Origin: Fuscibacter oryzae | Lineage (GTDB): Bacteria; Pseudomonadota; Alphaproteobacteria; Rhodobacterales; Rhodobacteraceae | Assembly: GCF_016765795.1 (NCBI RefSeq) | Contig: NZ_JAESVP010000013.1 | Span: 1 to 64,000 of the forward strand | Direction of reading: 5' to 3' | Length of the DNA: 64,000 bases | In this document: positions 33,490-42,678 of the stretch, piece after piece | How positions within the stretch are numbered: the first letter of the stretch is position 1 | How the letters are laid out: each line of letters opens with the position of its first letter | Notes under the pieces: model-generated | The model's input: only the letters and a program-made list of their open reading frames with translations | Databases searched by the model: none | Told to the model about the DNA's origin: nothing | Position numbers and translations under genes: made by a program

Positions 33490-34272
33490 ATGCGTGAGAA
33501 CAAGGTCAAAACCCTGTGGTCCAAGGACGAATGCGCCCTGACCGGCTGGCTTGCCATTCCGTCCAGCCTGTCGGCCGAAATGATGGCCCAGCAAGATTTC
33601 GATGCCGTGACCGTCGATATGCAGCATGGCGCGGCCGATTATGCCGACATGCTGTCGATGTTGCAGGCCATCTCCACCACCGACAAGACGCCGATGGTGC
33701 GCGTGCCGTGGAACGATCCGGCGATCATCGGTCGCGTTCTGGATGCGGGCGCCTATGGCGTGATCTGCCCGATGGTGAACACGGCGGCAGAATGCAAAGC
33801 CTTTGTCGAGGCCTGCCGCTATTATCCCGAAGGGGGCCGTTCGGTCGGCCCGATCCGCGCGGGGCTGTATGGCGGGTCGGACTATTTTCCCAATGCCAAC
33901 AAGACCATCATCACCATGGCGATGATTGAACATAAGGATGGCGTCGCCAATCTGGACGCAATTCTTGCCACGCCGGGTCTGGATGCGATTTTCGTAGGCC
34001 CGTCCGATCTGGCAGTGTCGATGGATCATGCGCCGGGGTTCGATCCGAAATGGCCGGATGTGAAAGAGGCCATCGCCCTGATTGCGGAACGCTGCATCGC
34101 GGCGGGCGTCGTGCCGGGCATCCATGTTGGGTCGGTCGCGGCGGGCGAGGAAATGCGGCAGCTTGGCTACAAGTTCATCGCCTATCTGTCGGATTTCCGC
34201 ATGTTGCAGATGGCCTATGCACAGGCGCTGCCGGCCCTTCGCGCGGGCAAGCCCGTGCCGAACGTGCCCTGA
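33490..34272 (+). CDS. HpcH/HpaI-type class II aldolase
   Basis: 260 residues, a metal-dependent TIM barrel. Motifs are VDMQHGAADYADML (catalytic His region), MVRVPWNDPAIIGRVLDAGA, GVICPMVNTAAECKAFVEA, the metal-binding glutamate in MAMIEHKDG and aspartate in FVGPSDLAVSM. The family cleaves 4-hydroxy-2-oxo acids into pyruvate or another 2-oxo acid plus an aldehyde, and several members accept hydroxypyruvate. Here it should act after the D-amino acid dehydrogenase has made a hydroxylated 2-oxo acid. The nearby 2-hydroxyacid dehydrogenase and glycerate kinase suggest that hydroxypyruvate is one product. Confidence 0.86.
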   Translation: MRENKVKTLWSKDECALTGWLAIPSSLSAEMMAQQDFDAVTVDMQHGAADYADMLSMLQAISTTDKTPMVRVPWNDPAIIGRVLDAGAYGVICPMVNTAAECKAFVEACRYYPEGGRSVGPIRAGLYGGSDYFPNANKTIITMAMIEHKDGVANLDAILATPGLDAIFVGPSDLAVSMDHAPGFDPKWPDVKEAIALIAERCIAAGVVPGIHVGSVAAGEEMRQLGYKFIAYLSDFRMLQMAYAQALPALRAGKPVPNVP

Positions 34273-34287
34273 AGCGGGGTCAGGTCG

Positions 34288-35547
34288 ATGACTGTGACGC
34301 AGGCTGCGCAAAAGGTGGTTGTGATTGGTGCGGGCATTATCGGTGTCTGTGCCGCCAATGCCCTTGCCGACGAAGGGTTTGCCGTCGAGTTCATCGACCC
34401 CTTGGAACCGGGCAGCCCCGGCCAATGCTCTTATGGCAATGCCGGGGGGCTTTCGCCGGGGTCTTGCATCCCGAATTCGATGCCCGGCATTGCCCGTCAG
34501 GTGCCGGGCATGCTGTTGGACCGCGAAGGCCCGATCGGGCTGCGCTTGCTGGACCTGCCGCATGCGCTGCCGTGGCTGTTGCGGTTTCTGGCCAATTCGC
34601 GTCTGTCGCGGGTGCAGCGCATCGCCGACGGGATGATCGAGCTGAACCGCCTGACGCTGGCCTGTTATGAGCCGTTGGTGAAAGAGGCGGGCTGCGCCGA
34701 TCTGATCCTGCATCGTGGCCAGCTTTTCGCCTATGAAAACCCGAATGGCCCGGCGGGCAGCGCGCTGTCCATTGCCATGCGGCGCGAACGCGGCGTGCGG
34801 GTCGAGGTGCTGAACGCCGCCCAGATGCGCGAGCTGGAACCTGCGATTTCGCCAGACTACAAGGCCGGGGTCTTTCTGCCCGAACAGGGCCAGTGCCCCA
34901 ATCCGGGGCGTCTGGTCGCCTCTATCGCTGCGTTGGCGCGGCGCAAGGGCGTGGTCTTTACCCGCCAGTCCGCGCGGTCTTTGGTGATGCAGCAGGGCAG
35001 GGTGGTTGGGGTGGCAACCGAGGCGGGCATGATTTCCGCGACCAAAGTGGTTGTCGCTGCCGGGGCGTTTTCCGGCCCCTTTGCCCGTCAGGTGGGTGTG
35101 CGGGTGCCTTTGGTCAGCGAACGCGGCTATCACATCATGCTGCCCCATGCCGAAACCGGGCTGCGCGTCAACGTCAACGCCGCCGAACGCAAGTTTGTGG
35201 CCGCCCCGATGGAGGGAGGGCTGCGCCTGTCGGGCACGGTGGAATTCGCCCGCCCCTCTGCCGCGCCCAACTGGCGGCGGGCGGAAATTCTGCTTGGTCA
35301 GGCGCGCCATATGTTCCCCGGCGCCGATCTGCGCGGGGTGGAACGCTGGATGGGCAACCGTCCCGGCACACCCGACAGCATTCCGGTGATCGAGGTTGCG
35401 CCCCGCCATGACAATGTGATCCTTGCCTTTGGCCATGGGCATCAGGGGCTGATGGGCGGGTCAGTCACCGGCCGGCTGGTCGCCGAACTGGCGACCGGCA
35501 AACCCACCTCGATCGACATTTCCCATTTCCGCTCGGCCCGGTTCTAA
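34288..35547 (+). CDS. FAD-dependent D-amino acid dehydrogenase (DadA-like)
   Basis: 419 residues. The FAD fold is KVVVIGAGIIGVCAANALAD, followed by the YGNAGGLSPGSC turn. The C-terminus has NRPGTPDSIPVIEVAPR and LAFGHGHQGLMGGSVTGRLV, like DadA and opine/hydroxyproline oxidases. It oxidises a D-amino acid to the imine or 2-oxo acid, with electrons going to the respiratory chain. It fits between the racemase (26723) and the aldolase (33490) in a linear pathway. It is a paralogue of the enzyme at 18091. Confidence 0.85.
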   Translation: MTVTQAAQKVVVIGAGIIGVCAANALADEGFAVEFIDPLEPGSPGQCSYGNAGGLSPGSCIPNSMPGIARQVPGMLLDREGPIGLRLLDLPHALPWLLRFLANSRLSRVQRIADGMIELNRLTLACYEPLVKEAGCADLILHRGQLFAYENPNGPAGSALSIAMRRERGVRVEVLNAAQMRELEPAISPDYKAGVFLPEQGQCPNPGRLVASIAALARRKGVVFTRQSARSLVMQQGRVVGVATEAGMISATKVVVAAGAFSGPFARQVGVRVPLVSERGYHIMLPHAETGLRVNVNAAERKFVAAPMEGGLRLSGTVEFARPSAAPNWRRAEILLGQARHMFPGADLRGVERWMGNRPGTPDSIPVIEVAPRHDNVILAFGHGHQGLMGGSVTGRLVAELATGKPTSIDISHFRSARF

Positions 35548-35597
35548 CCGACCCGACATCACCCCGGCCCCCTGCGCCGGCGACAGGAGAGTTTCCG

Positions 35598-37034
35598 ATG
35601 TACGAAGAAAAGATCCAACTGCTGATCGACGGCACATTCCGTGATGGCAGCGAAGGCAAAAGCCAGCCGCTGTTGAACCCCGCCACCGGGGAACAGATTG
35701 CCACCGTCCCCCATGCCTCTCCCACCGATCTGGATCAGGCGCTGGCTGCGGCAGAGCGCGCCTTTGCGGCCTGGAAGGCGGAAACCGCCATCACCCGCTA
35801 CAAGATCATGATGAAGGCTGCCGACCTGATCGATCAGCGGCTTGAAACCATCGCCCGCGTCCTGACCATGGAAAATGGCAAGCCGCTGGCGGAATCGCGC
35901 GGCGAGGTCGCCTTTTCCGCCGAGGCGACGCGCTGGTATGCCGAAGAGGGCAAACGCGTCTATGGTCGCATCGTGCCGGGCCGCGTGGTGGGACAACGCC
36001 AGATGGTGCTAAAAGAACCCGTCGGTGTTGTGGTGGCCTTTGCCGCGTGGAATTTTCCAGCCTCGAACGTGATCCGCAAGGTTGCGGGGGCGGTGGCAGC
36101 GGGCTGTTCGATCATCTTGAAGACCGCCGAGGAAACCCCCGGCACCGCAGTGGCCTTTGCGCGCTGCTTTCAGGACGCGGGCCTGCCGAACGGGGTGCTG
36201 AACCTTGTGTTCGGCGTGCCGGATGAGGTGTCGCGCCACCTGATCGGATCGCCGATCCCCAAGAAGGTGTCGCTGACCGGATCGACCACCGTGGGCAAGC
36301 TGTTGCAAAAACTGGCCGCCGATACGCTGAAACGCACCACGATGGAGCTGGGCGGCCACGCGCCGGTTCTGGTCTTTGCCGATGCCGATGTGGATCAGGC
36401 GGTTGCCACGCTGGCGGCGGCCAAGTTCCGCAATGCCGGGCAGGTCTGCACATCGCCCACCCGGTTCTTTGTGCATGACAGTTTGGCCGATACTTTTGCC
36501 AAGGGCATGGCTGCCAAGGCATCCGCGCTAAAGCTGGGCAACGGGCTGGACGCCGATACGCAGATGGGACCGATGATCGCGCCCCGCCGCTGCGATGCGA
36601 TCCAGTCGCTGGTCGATGACGCGGTGGACAAGGGGGCCGACCTGCTGACCGGCGGCCACCGCCTGAATGCCCCCGGCAATTTCTTTGCGCCGACGGTGCT
36701 GAACAACGTGCCCGCCGATGCCCGGATCATGAGCGAGGAACCCTTTGGCCCGGTTGCCGCCATCACGCGGTTTTCCACCTTTGACGAGGTGATTTCGCGC
36801 GCCAATGCGCTGCCCTATGGTCTGGCCTCGTTCGTTTTCACCCGCGATGGCGGCACAGCCCGCAATGCGGAACTGGCGCTGAATGCAGGGATGGTGGGGG
36901 TGAACCACACCATGATCTCGACCCCGGAAACGCCTTTCGGGGGGGTGAACGAATCCGGCTTTGGTTCAGAAAGCGGGATCGAAGGGCTGGAGGCGTTCTT
37001 GCGCACCAAGTTCGTTTCTGAACTCTTTGCATGA
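35598..37034 (+). CDS. NAD(P)-dependent aldehyde dehydrogenase, succinate-semialdehyde type
   Basis: 478 residues. It resembles GabD-like enzymes: EPVGVVVAFAAWNFPASNV, the glutamate in TMELGGHAPVLVF and the catalytic cysteine in NAGQVCTSPTRFFVH, with a GabD-style PFGGVNESGFGSE ending. Such enzymes oxidise short semialdehydes (succinic, malonic, glutaric or 2-oxoglutaric). A GAGAG site precedes ATG 35598. It probably takes the aldehyde from the aldolase step, while the enzyme at 30282 follows the GMC oxidoreductase; which does which cannot be told from sequence. Confidence 0.87.
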   Translation: MYEEKIQLLIDGTFRDGSEGKSQPLLNPATGEQIATVPHASPTDLDQALAAAERAFAAWKAETAITRYKIMMKAADLIDQRLETIARVLTMENGKPLAESRGEVAFSAEATRWYAEEGKRVYGRIVPGRVVGQRQMVLKEPVGVVVAFAAWNFPASNVIRKVAGAVAAGCSIILKTAEETPGTAVAFARCFQDAGLPNGVLNLVFGVPDEVSRHLIGSPIPKKVSLTGSTTVGKLLQKLAADTLKRTTMELGGHAPVLVFADADVDQAVATLAAAKFRNAGQVCTSPTRFFVHDSLADTFAKGMAAKASALKLGNGLDADTQMGPMIAPRRCDAIQSLVDDAVDKGADLLTGGHRLNAPGNFFAPTVLNNVPADARIMSEEPFGPVAAITRFSTFDEVISRANALPYGLASFVFTRDGGTARNAELALNAGMVGVNHTMISTPETPFGGVNESGFGSESGIEGLEAFLRTKFVSELFA

Positions 37035-37079
37035 TCGGCACGGGGGCAGAGGATGCCCCCCAAGCCGGATGAGGATGAT

Positions 37080-38465
37080 ATGGCTGACAAAGACACACCC
37101 CGGATTCTGATCGTCGATCTGATCGGCCTGGCCCCGGACTCGGCGGGCGGCACCGATCATTCCGCCGCCAAGGCCCATGTCGAGGCGCGCGGCGGGGTGT
37201 TTCACCTTGGCTCTGTCGCCGACCACCCGGCCCCGCAGGCCGGGCGCCCGCATTTCTATTACATGCCCATGCTGTCAACCGAGGCCGAATTGCTGGCCGA
37301 GGCGGGTGATGGCCGATACGACGCGGTGATCGCCGCCGCCACCCTTTTGCCCGCCGCGACCCGGTTTGATCTGGGCGGGGTGCGGATCGGGGCCGGAACC
37401 GGCAACATGCGGTCGGCCAGTTGGGGCGGTGGCGATGGGCTGGGCGGCGTGGCCCCCCTGATGAACACCCCCGGCATCAATGCCCGCGCCACGGCGCAGA
37501 TGGTGATGAAGGCCGTGTTGCGCGTGCGCCCAGACCTGCCGGTTGATGTGATGAACGATCTGGTCGCGCAGGGCAATTTTGACACCGGCCGCGATCTGGT
37601 GCGCTTTCCGACCGCCAAGCTGGAAGGTCAGGTCTTTGCTGTGATCGGTTACGGCAACATCGGGCGCGAGGTGGCCAAGCTGGCGCGGGCCTTTGGCATG
37701 CGGGTGCGCGTTCATGCCCGCCCGCGCCATCGGGACTGGATCGAAAGCGAAGGCTTCGACTATGCCGACAGCCCGGTTTCTGCCGCGACCGGGGCCGATG
37801 TGATCAGCGTGCATATCGGCCTTGGGGCGCTCGGCCCCGATGGCTATGCCAATGCCGGCCTGATCGGGGCCGGGGTGATGGCCGCGCTTTCCCATGGTGC
37901 GGTTCTGGTGAACTATGACCGTGGCGAATTGGTGGATACCGCCGCGCTGGCCGATGCGCTGGCCTCTGGCCAGATTGACCATGCCGCGATTGATGCCGAC
38001 CTGTTTCGGGATATGGAAAGCGGCACTCTTTCGGGGCCGATGCTGCCCTATCTTGACCTGCTGTCCGCCCATAGGGCCAAGCTGTCGCTGCTGCCCCATG
38101 CCGCCGCCGATACCGACCATCCGACCCGCGTCGCCGGGGCCATTCAGGCCATCGACCAGATTCTGGATGCGATCCAGAAGGGTCAGGTGCGTAACCTGAA
38201 GGGCGATCTGCCCGATGGGCTGACCAATGCCGGTGGCACCCGTCCGCATGGTATGGGGGGCGTTTCGGCCCATGATCTGAACCATCTGTCAGGCGAAGCC
38301 GGGAAACTTGACACATTGTCCAGCCTTGCCGCTGATCTTGCGCGCCATGCAGAGGATCTGAAGGCTGGCGCGACGGACCAGCTTGGCCGCGATTTTGTGA
38401 TGACCTGCAACCGGTTGGCGCAGATGCTGCGTGCATCGGGGCTGGAAGGCCCCTATCTGGGCTGA
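37080..38465 (+). CDS. D-isomer-specific 2-hydroxyacid dehydrogenase with C-terminal extension
   Basis: 461 residues from ATG 37080 (GAGGA upstream), against about 310-330 for most of the family. The NAD-binding domain has VIGYGNIGREVAKLARAFG, the catalytic Arg/Glu pair region in VNYDRGELVDTAALADAL and the catalytic histidine in LLPHAAADTDHP. Relatives reduce glyoxylate and hydroxypyruvate. After residue 380 comes a largely helical tail of about 80 residues (LNHLSGEAGKLDTLSSLAAD, then LKAGATDQLGRD) that I do not recognise. The next gene is a glycerate kinase, which strongly suggests hydroxypyruvate to D-glycerate as its reaction. Confidence 0.82.
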   Translation: MADKDTPRILIVDLIGLAPDSAGGTDHSAAKAHVEARGGVFHLGSVADHPAPQAGRPHFYYMPMLSTEAELLAEAGDGRYDAVIAAATLLPAATRFDLGGVRIGAGTGNMRSASWGGGDGLGGVAPLMNTPGINARATAQMVMKAVLRVRPDLPVDVMNDLVAQGNFDTGRDLVRFPTAKLEGQVFAVIGYGNIGREVAKLARAFGMRVRVHARPRHRDWIESEGFDYADSPVSAATGADVISVHIGLGALGPDGYANAGLIGAGVMAALSHGAVLVNYDRGELVDTAALADALASGQIDHAAIDADLFRDMESGTLSGPMLPYLDLLSAHRAKLSLLPHAAADTDHPTRVAGAIQAIDQILDAIQKGQVRNLKGDLPDGLTNAGGTRPHGMGGVSAHDLNHLSGEAGKLDTLSSLAADLARHAEDLKAGATDQLGRDFVMTCNRLAQMLRASGLEGPYLG

Positions 38466-38491
38466 CCTTGCGCCCGAACAGGAAGATGCCC

Positions 38492-39745
38492 ATGCAAAAC
38501 CCCGCCCGCTTTCTGCGTTCGCTTTTCGACCGCGCGGTCGAGGTTGCCGACCCGATGCAATCGCTGGCGCGTTTCCTGCCGCCCAAGCCTGCGGGCCGGG
38601 TGGTCGTGATCGGCGCAGGCAAGGCCAGCGCGCGGATGGCCGAGGCGGTCGAGGCCGCGTGGGGGCCGTGCGAAGGGCTGGTGATCACGCGTTACGGCTA
38701 TGGCCGCCCCTGTCGTGGCATCGAAATTGTCGAGGCGGCGCACCCGGTGCCGGATCAGGCTGGTGTTGATGCCACGGCGCGGATGCTTGCGCTGGTCTCT
38801 GGCCTGCAAGAGAGGGATTTCGTTCTTGCCCTGATCTCGGGCGGGGCCTCGGCTTTGCTCTGTGCCCCGGCTGCGGGGATGACGCTGGCGGACAAGCAGG
38901 CGGTCAATGCGGGGTTGCTGGCCTCGGGTGCGCCGATTGGTGACATGAACATCCTGCGCAAGCACCTGAGCCGGGTGAAGGGCGGGCAGTTGGCGGCGGC
39001 GGCCTATCCGGCGCGGATGCTGGCGTTGCTGATCTCTGACGTGCCGGGCGATGATCCGGCGCTGATCGGCTCTGGCCCGACAGTGGGCGATGACAGCACG
39101 GGCCAGCAGGCGGCGGCTATTTTGCAGCACTGGAAGGTCGCTGTGCCGGACAGTGCGCTGGCGGCCCTGAAACGGCCGAGTCAGGTCGTTTCCACGACCG
39201 ATCCGCGCCTGTCGCGTGTTCAGAACGTGCTTTACGCGGCACCGGCCCAATCCTTGCAGGCCGCTGCCCTGCTTGCTGAAAAGAGCGGCTGCGAGGTGCG
39301 GCTGTTGGGCGATGCGCTGGAAGGTGAGGCCCGCGATGTGGGTGCCGAGATGGCCGCGCTTGCGCTGCGGCTGAAGGCGGGTCGCACTGCGACTGATCGG
39401 CCCCTTGTGCTATTGTCCGGCGGAGAGTTGACCGTTACCCGCCGGGGTGCAGGCGTCGGCGGGCCGAATGCAGAATTTTGCCTTGCGCTGGCGCTGGCAT
39501 TGGATGGGGCGGAAGGCATTCACGTGATTGCCTGCGACACCGATGGTGTGGATGGTGCCGCAGAAATCGCGGGCGCGATCATCGGCCCTGATACGCTTGC
39601 ATCATCGGCGCGCATCGGGGTTTCGGCGGCCGATGCCCTTGCCCGAAATGATGCGCACAGCTTCTTTCGCCAGATTGGTGGCAATGTGATCACAGGGCCT
39701 ACACTGACGAATGTCAACGATTTCAGGGCAATCCTGATTTTGTAA
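38492..39745 (+). CDS. Glycerate 2-kinase, MOFRL family
   Basis: 417 residues. I choose ATG 38492, which has AGGAAG 7 bases upstream and starts at the family's usual point (NPARFLRSLFDRAVEVADP); a TTG at 38468 is possible. Characteristic parts are VVVIGAGKASARMAEAVE, EAAHPVPDQAGVDA, LISGGASALLCAP, LLSGGELTVT and the C-terminal MOFRL region GGPNAEFCLALALALDG with DTDGVDGAAEIAGAII. It phosphorylates D-glycerate to 2-phosphoglycerate, linking the operon to glycolysis and the enolase reaction. Last gene of the operon, followed by a strong hairpin. Confidence 0.9.
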   Translation: MQNPARFLRSLFDRAVEVADPMQSLARFLPPKPAGRVVVIGAGKASARMAEAVEAAWGPCEGLVITRYGYGRPCRGIEIVEAAHPVPDQAGVDATARMLALVSGLQERDFVLALISGGASALLCAPAAGMTLADKQAVNAGLLASGAPIGDMNILRKHLSRVKGGQLAAAAYPARMLALLISDVPGDDPALIGSGPTVGDDSTGQQAAAILQHWKVAVPDSALAALKRPSQVVSTTDPRLSRVQNVLYAAPAQSLQAAALLAEKSGCEVRLLGDALEGEARDVGAEMAALALRLKAGRTATDRPLVLLSGGELTVTRRGAGVGGPNAEFCLALALALDGAEGIHVIACDTDGVDGAAEIAGAIIGPDTLASSARIGVSAADALARNDAHSFFRQIGGNVITGPTLTNVNDFRAILIL

Positions 39746-39856
39746 AAGGTTACGATGGCGTGTTTTTCCCGGATGATCAGAAATCGCAAGTCAGGCAAGC
39801 CTCCCGACATTATGCAGAACACTATTTGAAGCAGGGCGGCATGGCGCTGCGGATGA

Positions 39857-39882
39857 GACGTGCCGGAACAGGCCGGCACGTC
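39857..39882. terminator. Hairpin between convergent operons
   Basis: GACGTGCCGG and CCGGCACGTC form a perfect 10-base stem around a 6-base loop between the ends of the converging glycerate kinase and oxygenase genes. T-runs are weak on both sides, so it is a plausible bidirectional terminator but not a textbook one. Confidence 0.5.
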
Positions 39883-39892
39883 GGGCGTTTGT

Positions 39893-40894
39893 TCAGGCAG
39901 CGGGTGCCTGCAGGTGGGCATAGCTTGCCACAAAGCGCCCGAACTTGTGTGAGCCACAGGTGACAGGCGGATAGCGCTGCGGGTTCGCTTCGGTCACGCA
40001 AGAGGGCAGGGGTGCGATCACCGCGTTGAAATCGGCGTCGATGAAGAACGGGATCGAATAGCGCTCGCGCCCCGAGGTGTTGATCACGCGGTGCATGTTG
40101 GCAAGATAGACATCATTCGTCAGCTTCTGGATCAGGTCGCCGATGTTGATGACAAAGGCTCCGCGGATGGGCGTGCCATCAACCCAGTTGCCTTCGCGGT
40201 TCATCACTTGCAGCCCACCCACGTCGTCCTGGGCAAGGATCGTCAGGTTGCCATAGTCGGTATGGGCGCCGATGCCGATAATGTCCTTGTCGGCGTGGCC
40301 GTTCTGGGGCGGGTAGTGCAGCAGGCGCTGGATGCTGATCGGGTCCGTCATGATGCCTTCAAAGAAGGTCTCGTGAAGGTCGAGGCTGAGAGCAATGCCA
40401 CGCAAGAGCTGCCGGGACAGTGTGACCATCTTTTCATGGTAGCCGTAGACCAGCTTTTGGAACTCCGGCAAGGTCGCGGGCCATTGGTTGGGGCCGAAGA
40501 AGGGCCCCTCCAGCGCGGTGCGCTCTGGCCCGATGTCGAAACATTCCTTCAGATCCCGCGTCTTGCCAGGGTCGGTGTTTTCGCCAAAGGGCTCGATATA
40601 GCCGCGCAAGGCCACGTCAGATCTGCTGACGTGCAGCGCCATCTTGTCCGCCATCGGCATTTCAAAGAAGCGGCGCGTGACATCAAAGACCTCATCCACA
40701 AAGCCCTGCGTCACGCCATGGTTCTTGACATACATGAAGCCCGCATTGGACAGCGCCCAGCGAATTTGCCTGGCCACACCCATCTTGTCGCTGCCATCCA
40801 GCAACGGTGCCACGTCGATAACCGGAATGGAGTCGAAATTTTCGCGCGTGTTGCGCAATTTGTCGTCCAGCCTGGCGATCAGATCCTTGCTCAT
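39893..40894 (-). CDS. Fe(II)/2-oxoglutarate oxygenase, isopenicillin N synthase-like
   Basis: 333 residues, cytoplasmic, normal length. The N-terminal DIOX_N part is SIPVIDVAPLLDGSD with FMYVKNHGV; the jelly-roll core has the iron-binding HxD in IGAHTDYGNLTILAQDD, the distal histidine in NMHRVINTSGRERYSI and the 2-oxoglutarate-binding Arg/Ser in the same segment. These enzymes hydroxylate, desaturate or close rings. It is 122 bases downstream of the MttB-family gene, so both probably act on one methylated amine or amino acid. Substrate unknown. Confidence 0.87.
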   Translation of the reverse strand: MSKDLIARLDDKLRNTRENFDSIPVIDVAPLLDGSDKMGVARQIRWALSNAGFMYVKNHGVTQGFVDEVFDVTRRFFEMPMADKMALHVSRSDVALRGYIEPFGENTDPGKTRDLKECFDIGPERTALEGPFFGPNQWPATLPEFQKLVYGYHEKMVTLSRQLLRGIALSLDLHETFFEGIMTDPISIQRLLHYPPQNGHADKDIIGIGAHTDYGNLTILAQDDVGGLQVMNREGNWVDGTPIRGAFVINIGDLIQKLTNDVYLANMHRVINTSGRERYSIPFFIDADFNAVIAPLPSCVTEANPQRYPPVTCGSHKFGRFVASYAHLQAPAA

Positions 40895-41014
40895 GCCAAT
40901 GCTCTCCCTGTTCTTGGCGTGTTTTGGGTAAAGGGCAGCCGCACCCTGACCATGGGTCGGGCGGTGCCGGTTCGATTGCGAAAACGGGATCAGGCGGTCA
41001 GGCTGCCGTGCCGA

Positions 41015-42586
41015 TCAGTACCACATGTCGGCCATCCCGGCCTTGCGGCGCGCGATGAAGTCGAGAAGCGCGTCGTCCGTCGCCTTGTCCAATGGGGGTG
41101 CCTCGTATTCGCGCAGAAGTTTTTTCCAGCGGGCATTGGCGCGCTGGGCATAGTCGATGCCGCCCTGCTCGTCCCAGGTTTCCCACGGCTGGTTGTCATC
41201 AAGCGCGCTGTCCCAATAGGCGGTTTCGTAGTGCCGCAAGGTGTGCTGGGTGGAAAACAGGTGCTGTCCGGGGCCAAGTTCAGCCAGCGCCTCGAAGGCC
41301 AGCGTATCCTCGTTCACCGCCATCCCGTCCAGATAGGCATGCAGCGACCCGCACATGTCAGTGTCCATGACCAGCTTTTCGTAGGACATCGACAACAGAC
41401 CATCAAGGAAACCGGCCGAATGGAGAACATAATTCGCCCCCCCCTGCACCGCGGACATCATGGACATCATGCTTTGCTGCATCGCCTGGCCGTCCGGCAG
41501 TTTCGAGGTGCTGAAATTGCCGGCGCAGCGCAGCGGCAGGTTCAGACGGCGCGCAAGTTGCCCCATGGCAAGCGACCCGATGGCCGGTTCAGGTGTTCCG
41601 AACGTGGGCGAACCCGTACGCAGCGACATCGAGGAGAAGAAAGATGCAAGGATCGCGGGTGCGCCGGGACGGACAAGCTGCGTGAGCGCACAGGACGCCA
41701 TCGATTCCGCCAACCCTTGTGCCACCATGCCCGCAATGGTCAGCGGCGCGACAGCGCCCCCCAACAGGAAGGGCAGATGGATAGAGCCTTGATTGGCGGC
41801 GGCATAGGCGCGGATACCGGCGGTGGTAACGCCATCAAGCACGAGGGGAGAGGTGGTGTTGAAGTTGCCCATCACCACGCAGTTCTGGTCTACAAAATCC
41901 GCTCCGAACAGGATGCGGGCCATGTCGATGCTGTCGGCCGCACGTTCGGATGCTGTGATGGAGCCAAGGAAGGGGCGGTCGGAATAGCGGATATGGGAAT
42001 AAACCATGTCGAGGTGGCGCTTGTTCACCGGAACATCGGTCGGCTCGCACACAGTACCGCCCGAATGGTGCAGCCAGGGTGAGGACTGGGCGAGTTTCAC
42101 GAAGTTGCGGAAGTCCTCGATCGTGCCATAGCGGCGACCGCGATCGAGGTCCATCACGAAGGGCGAACCGTAAGAGGGCGCGAAGACGACGTTCTTGCCG
42201 CCGATCTGCACGTTGTTGGCCGGATTGCGGGCGTGCTGGGTGAATTCTGCGGGAGCGGTCTTCAGGATTTCGCGCAGCATGCCCGGTTCGAACTTGATGC
42301 GCCAGACATCGGCAGAAACATCCGCTACCTCGGCCCCGGCCTGTTTGTAAAGGCGCATCGCCTCGGCATCGTCACGCAGTTCAATGCCGATTTCGGCCAG
42401 AATGCGGTCGGCGGTGGCTTCGATGGCCGTCAGGCTTTCGTCGGACAGGATGTCATAGGTCGGGATGCCCCGCACGATATAGGGCCGGTGCATGCCCTGA
42501 CCGCCGGACAGGCGGCTTTCGCGCCGTTGTGAGCGCCCGCCGCGCTGACGCTTGGTTTCGTTTGCGCCTAGATCCCCGTCTGCCAC
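41015..42586 (-). CDS. MttB-family trimethylamine methyltransferase homologue
   Basis: 523 residues from GTG 42586 behind AAAGGTG. The barrel fold of MttB is shown by GIPTYDILSDESLTAIEATA, IGIELRDDAEAM, HHSGGTVCEPTDVPVNKRHL, MGNFNTTSPLVLDG and GGAVAPLTIAGMVAQGLAE. No in-frame amber codon is needed, so it is a non-pyrrolysine member of the type that demethylates glycine betaine, proline betaine, carnitine or similar compounds and passes the methyl to a corrinoid protein. No corrinoid protein or reactivase lies within the window; the partner must be elsewhere. It is divergent from a LysR gene, which likely controls it. Confidence 0.86.
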   Translation of the reverse strand: MADGDLGANETKRQRGGRSQRRESRLSGGQGMHRPYIVRGIPTYDILSDESLTAIEATADRILAEIGIELRDDAEAMRLYKQAGAEVADVSADVWRIKFEPGMLREILKTAPAEFTQHARNPANNVQIGGKNVVFAPSYGSPFVMDLDRGRRYGTIEDFRNFVKLAQSSPWLHHSGGTVCEPTDVPVNKRHLDMVYSHIRYSDRPFLGSITASERAADSIDMARILFGADFVDQNCVVMGNFNTTSPLVLDGVTTAGIRAYAAANQGSIHLPFLLGGAVAPLTIAGMVAQGLAESMASCALTQLVRPGAPAILASFFSSMSLRTGSPTFGTPEPAIGSLAMGQLARRLNLPLRCAGNFSTSKLPDGQAMQQSMMSMMSAVQGGANYVLHSAGFLDGLLSMSYEKLVMDTDMCGSLHAYLDGMAVNEDTLAFEALAELGPGQHLFSTQHTLRHYETAYWDSALDDNQPWETWDEQGGIDYAQRANARWKKLLREYEAPPLDKATDDALLDFIARRKAGMADMWY

Positions 42587-42678
42587 GACCGCACCTTTCG
42601 ATAAATCAAGGGCAAGCTAATGCGTCTTGGGGTATCTGTGACGCTGGAAAGTTTTCATCGACTTGATAAATGTAGCTT

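Noticed and set aside
33412-35442. Very long open frame on the minus strand (676 codons)
   Set aside because: It lies opposite the aldolase and D-amino acid dehydrogenase genes. It has no family motif and a histidine/glycine/arginine-rich composition typical of antisense frames in GC-rich genes.
40091-42082. Long open frame on the plus strand (663 codons)
   Set aside because: It is antisense to the oxygenase and MttB-family genes, which both have clear motifs. Composition is that of a shadow frame.
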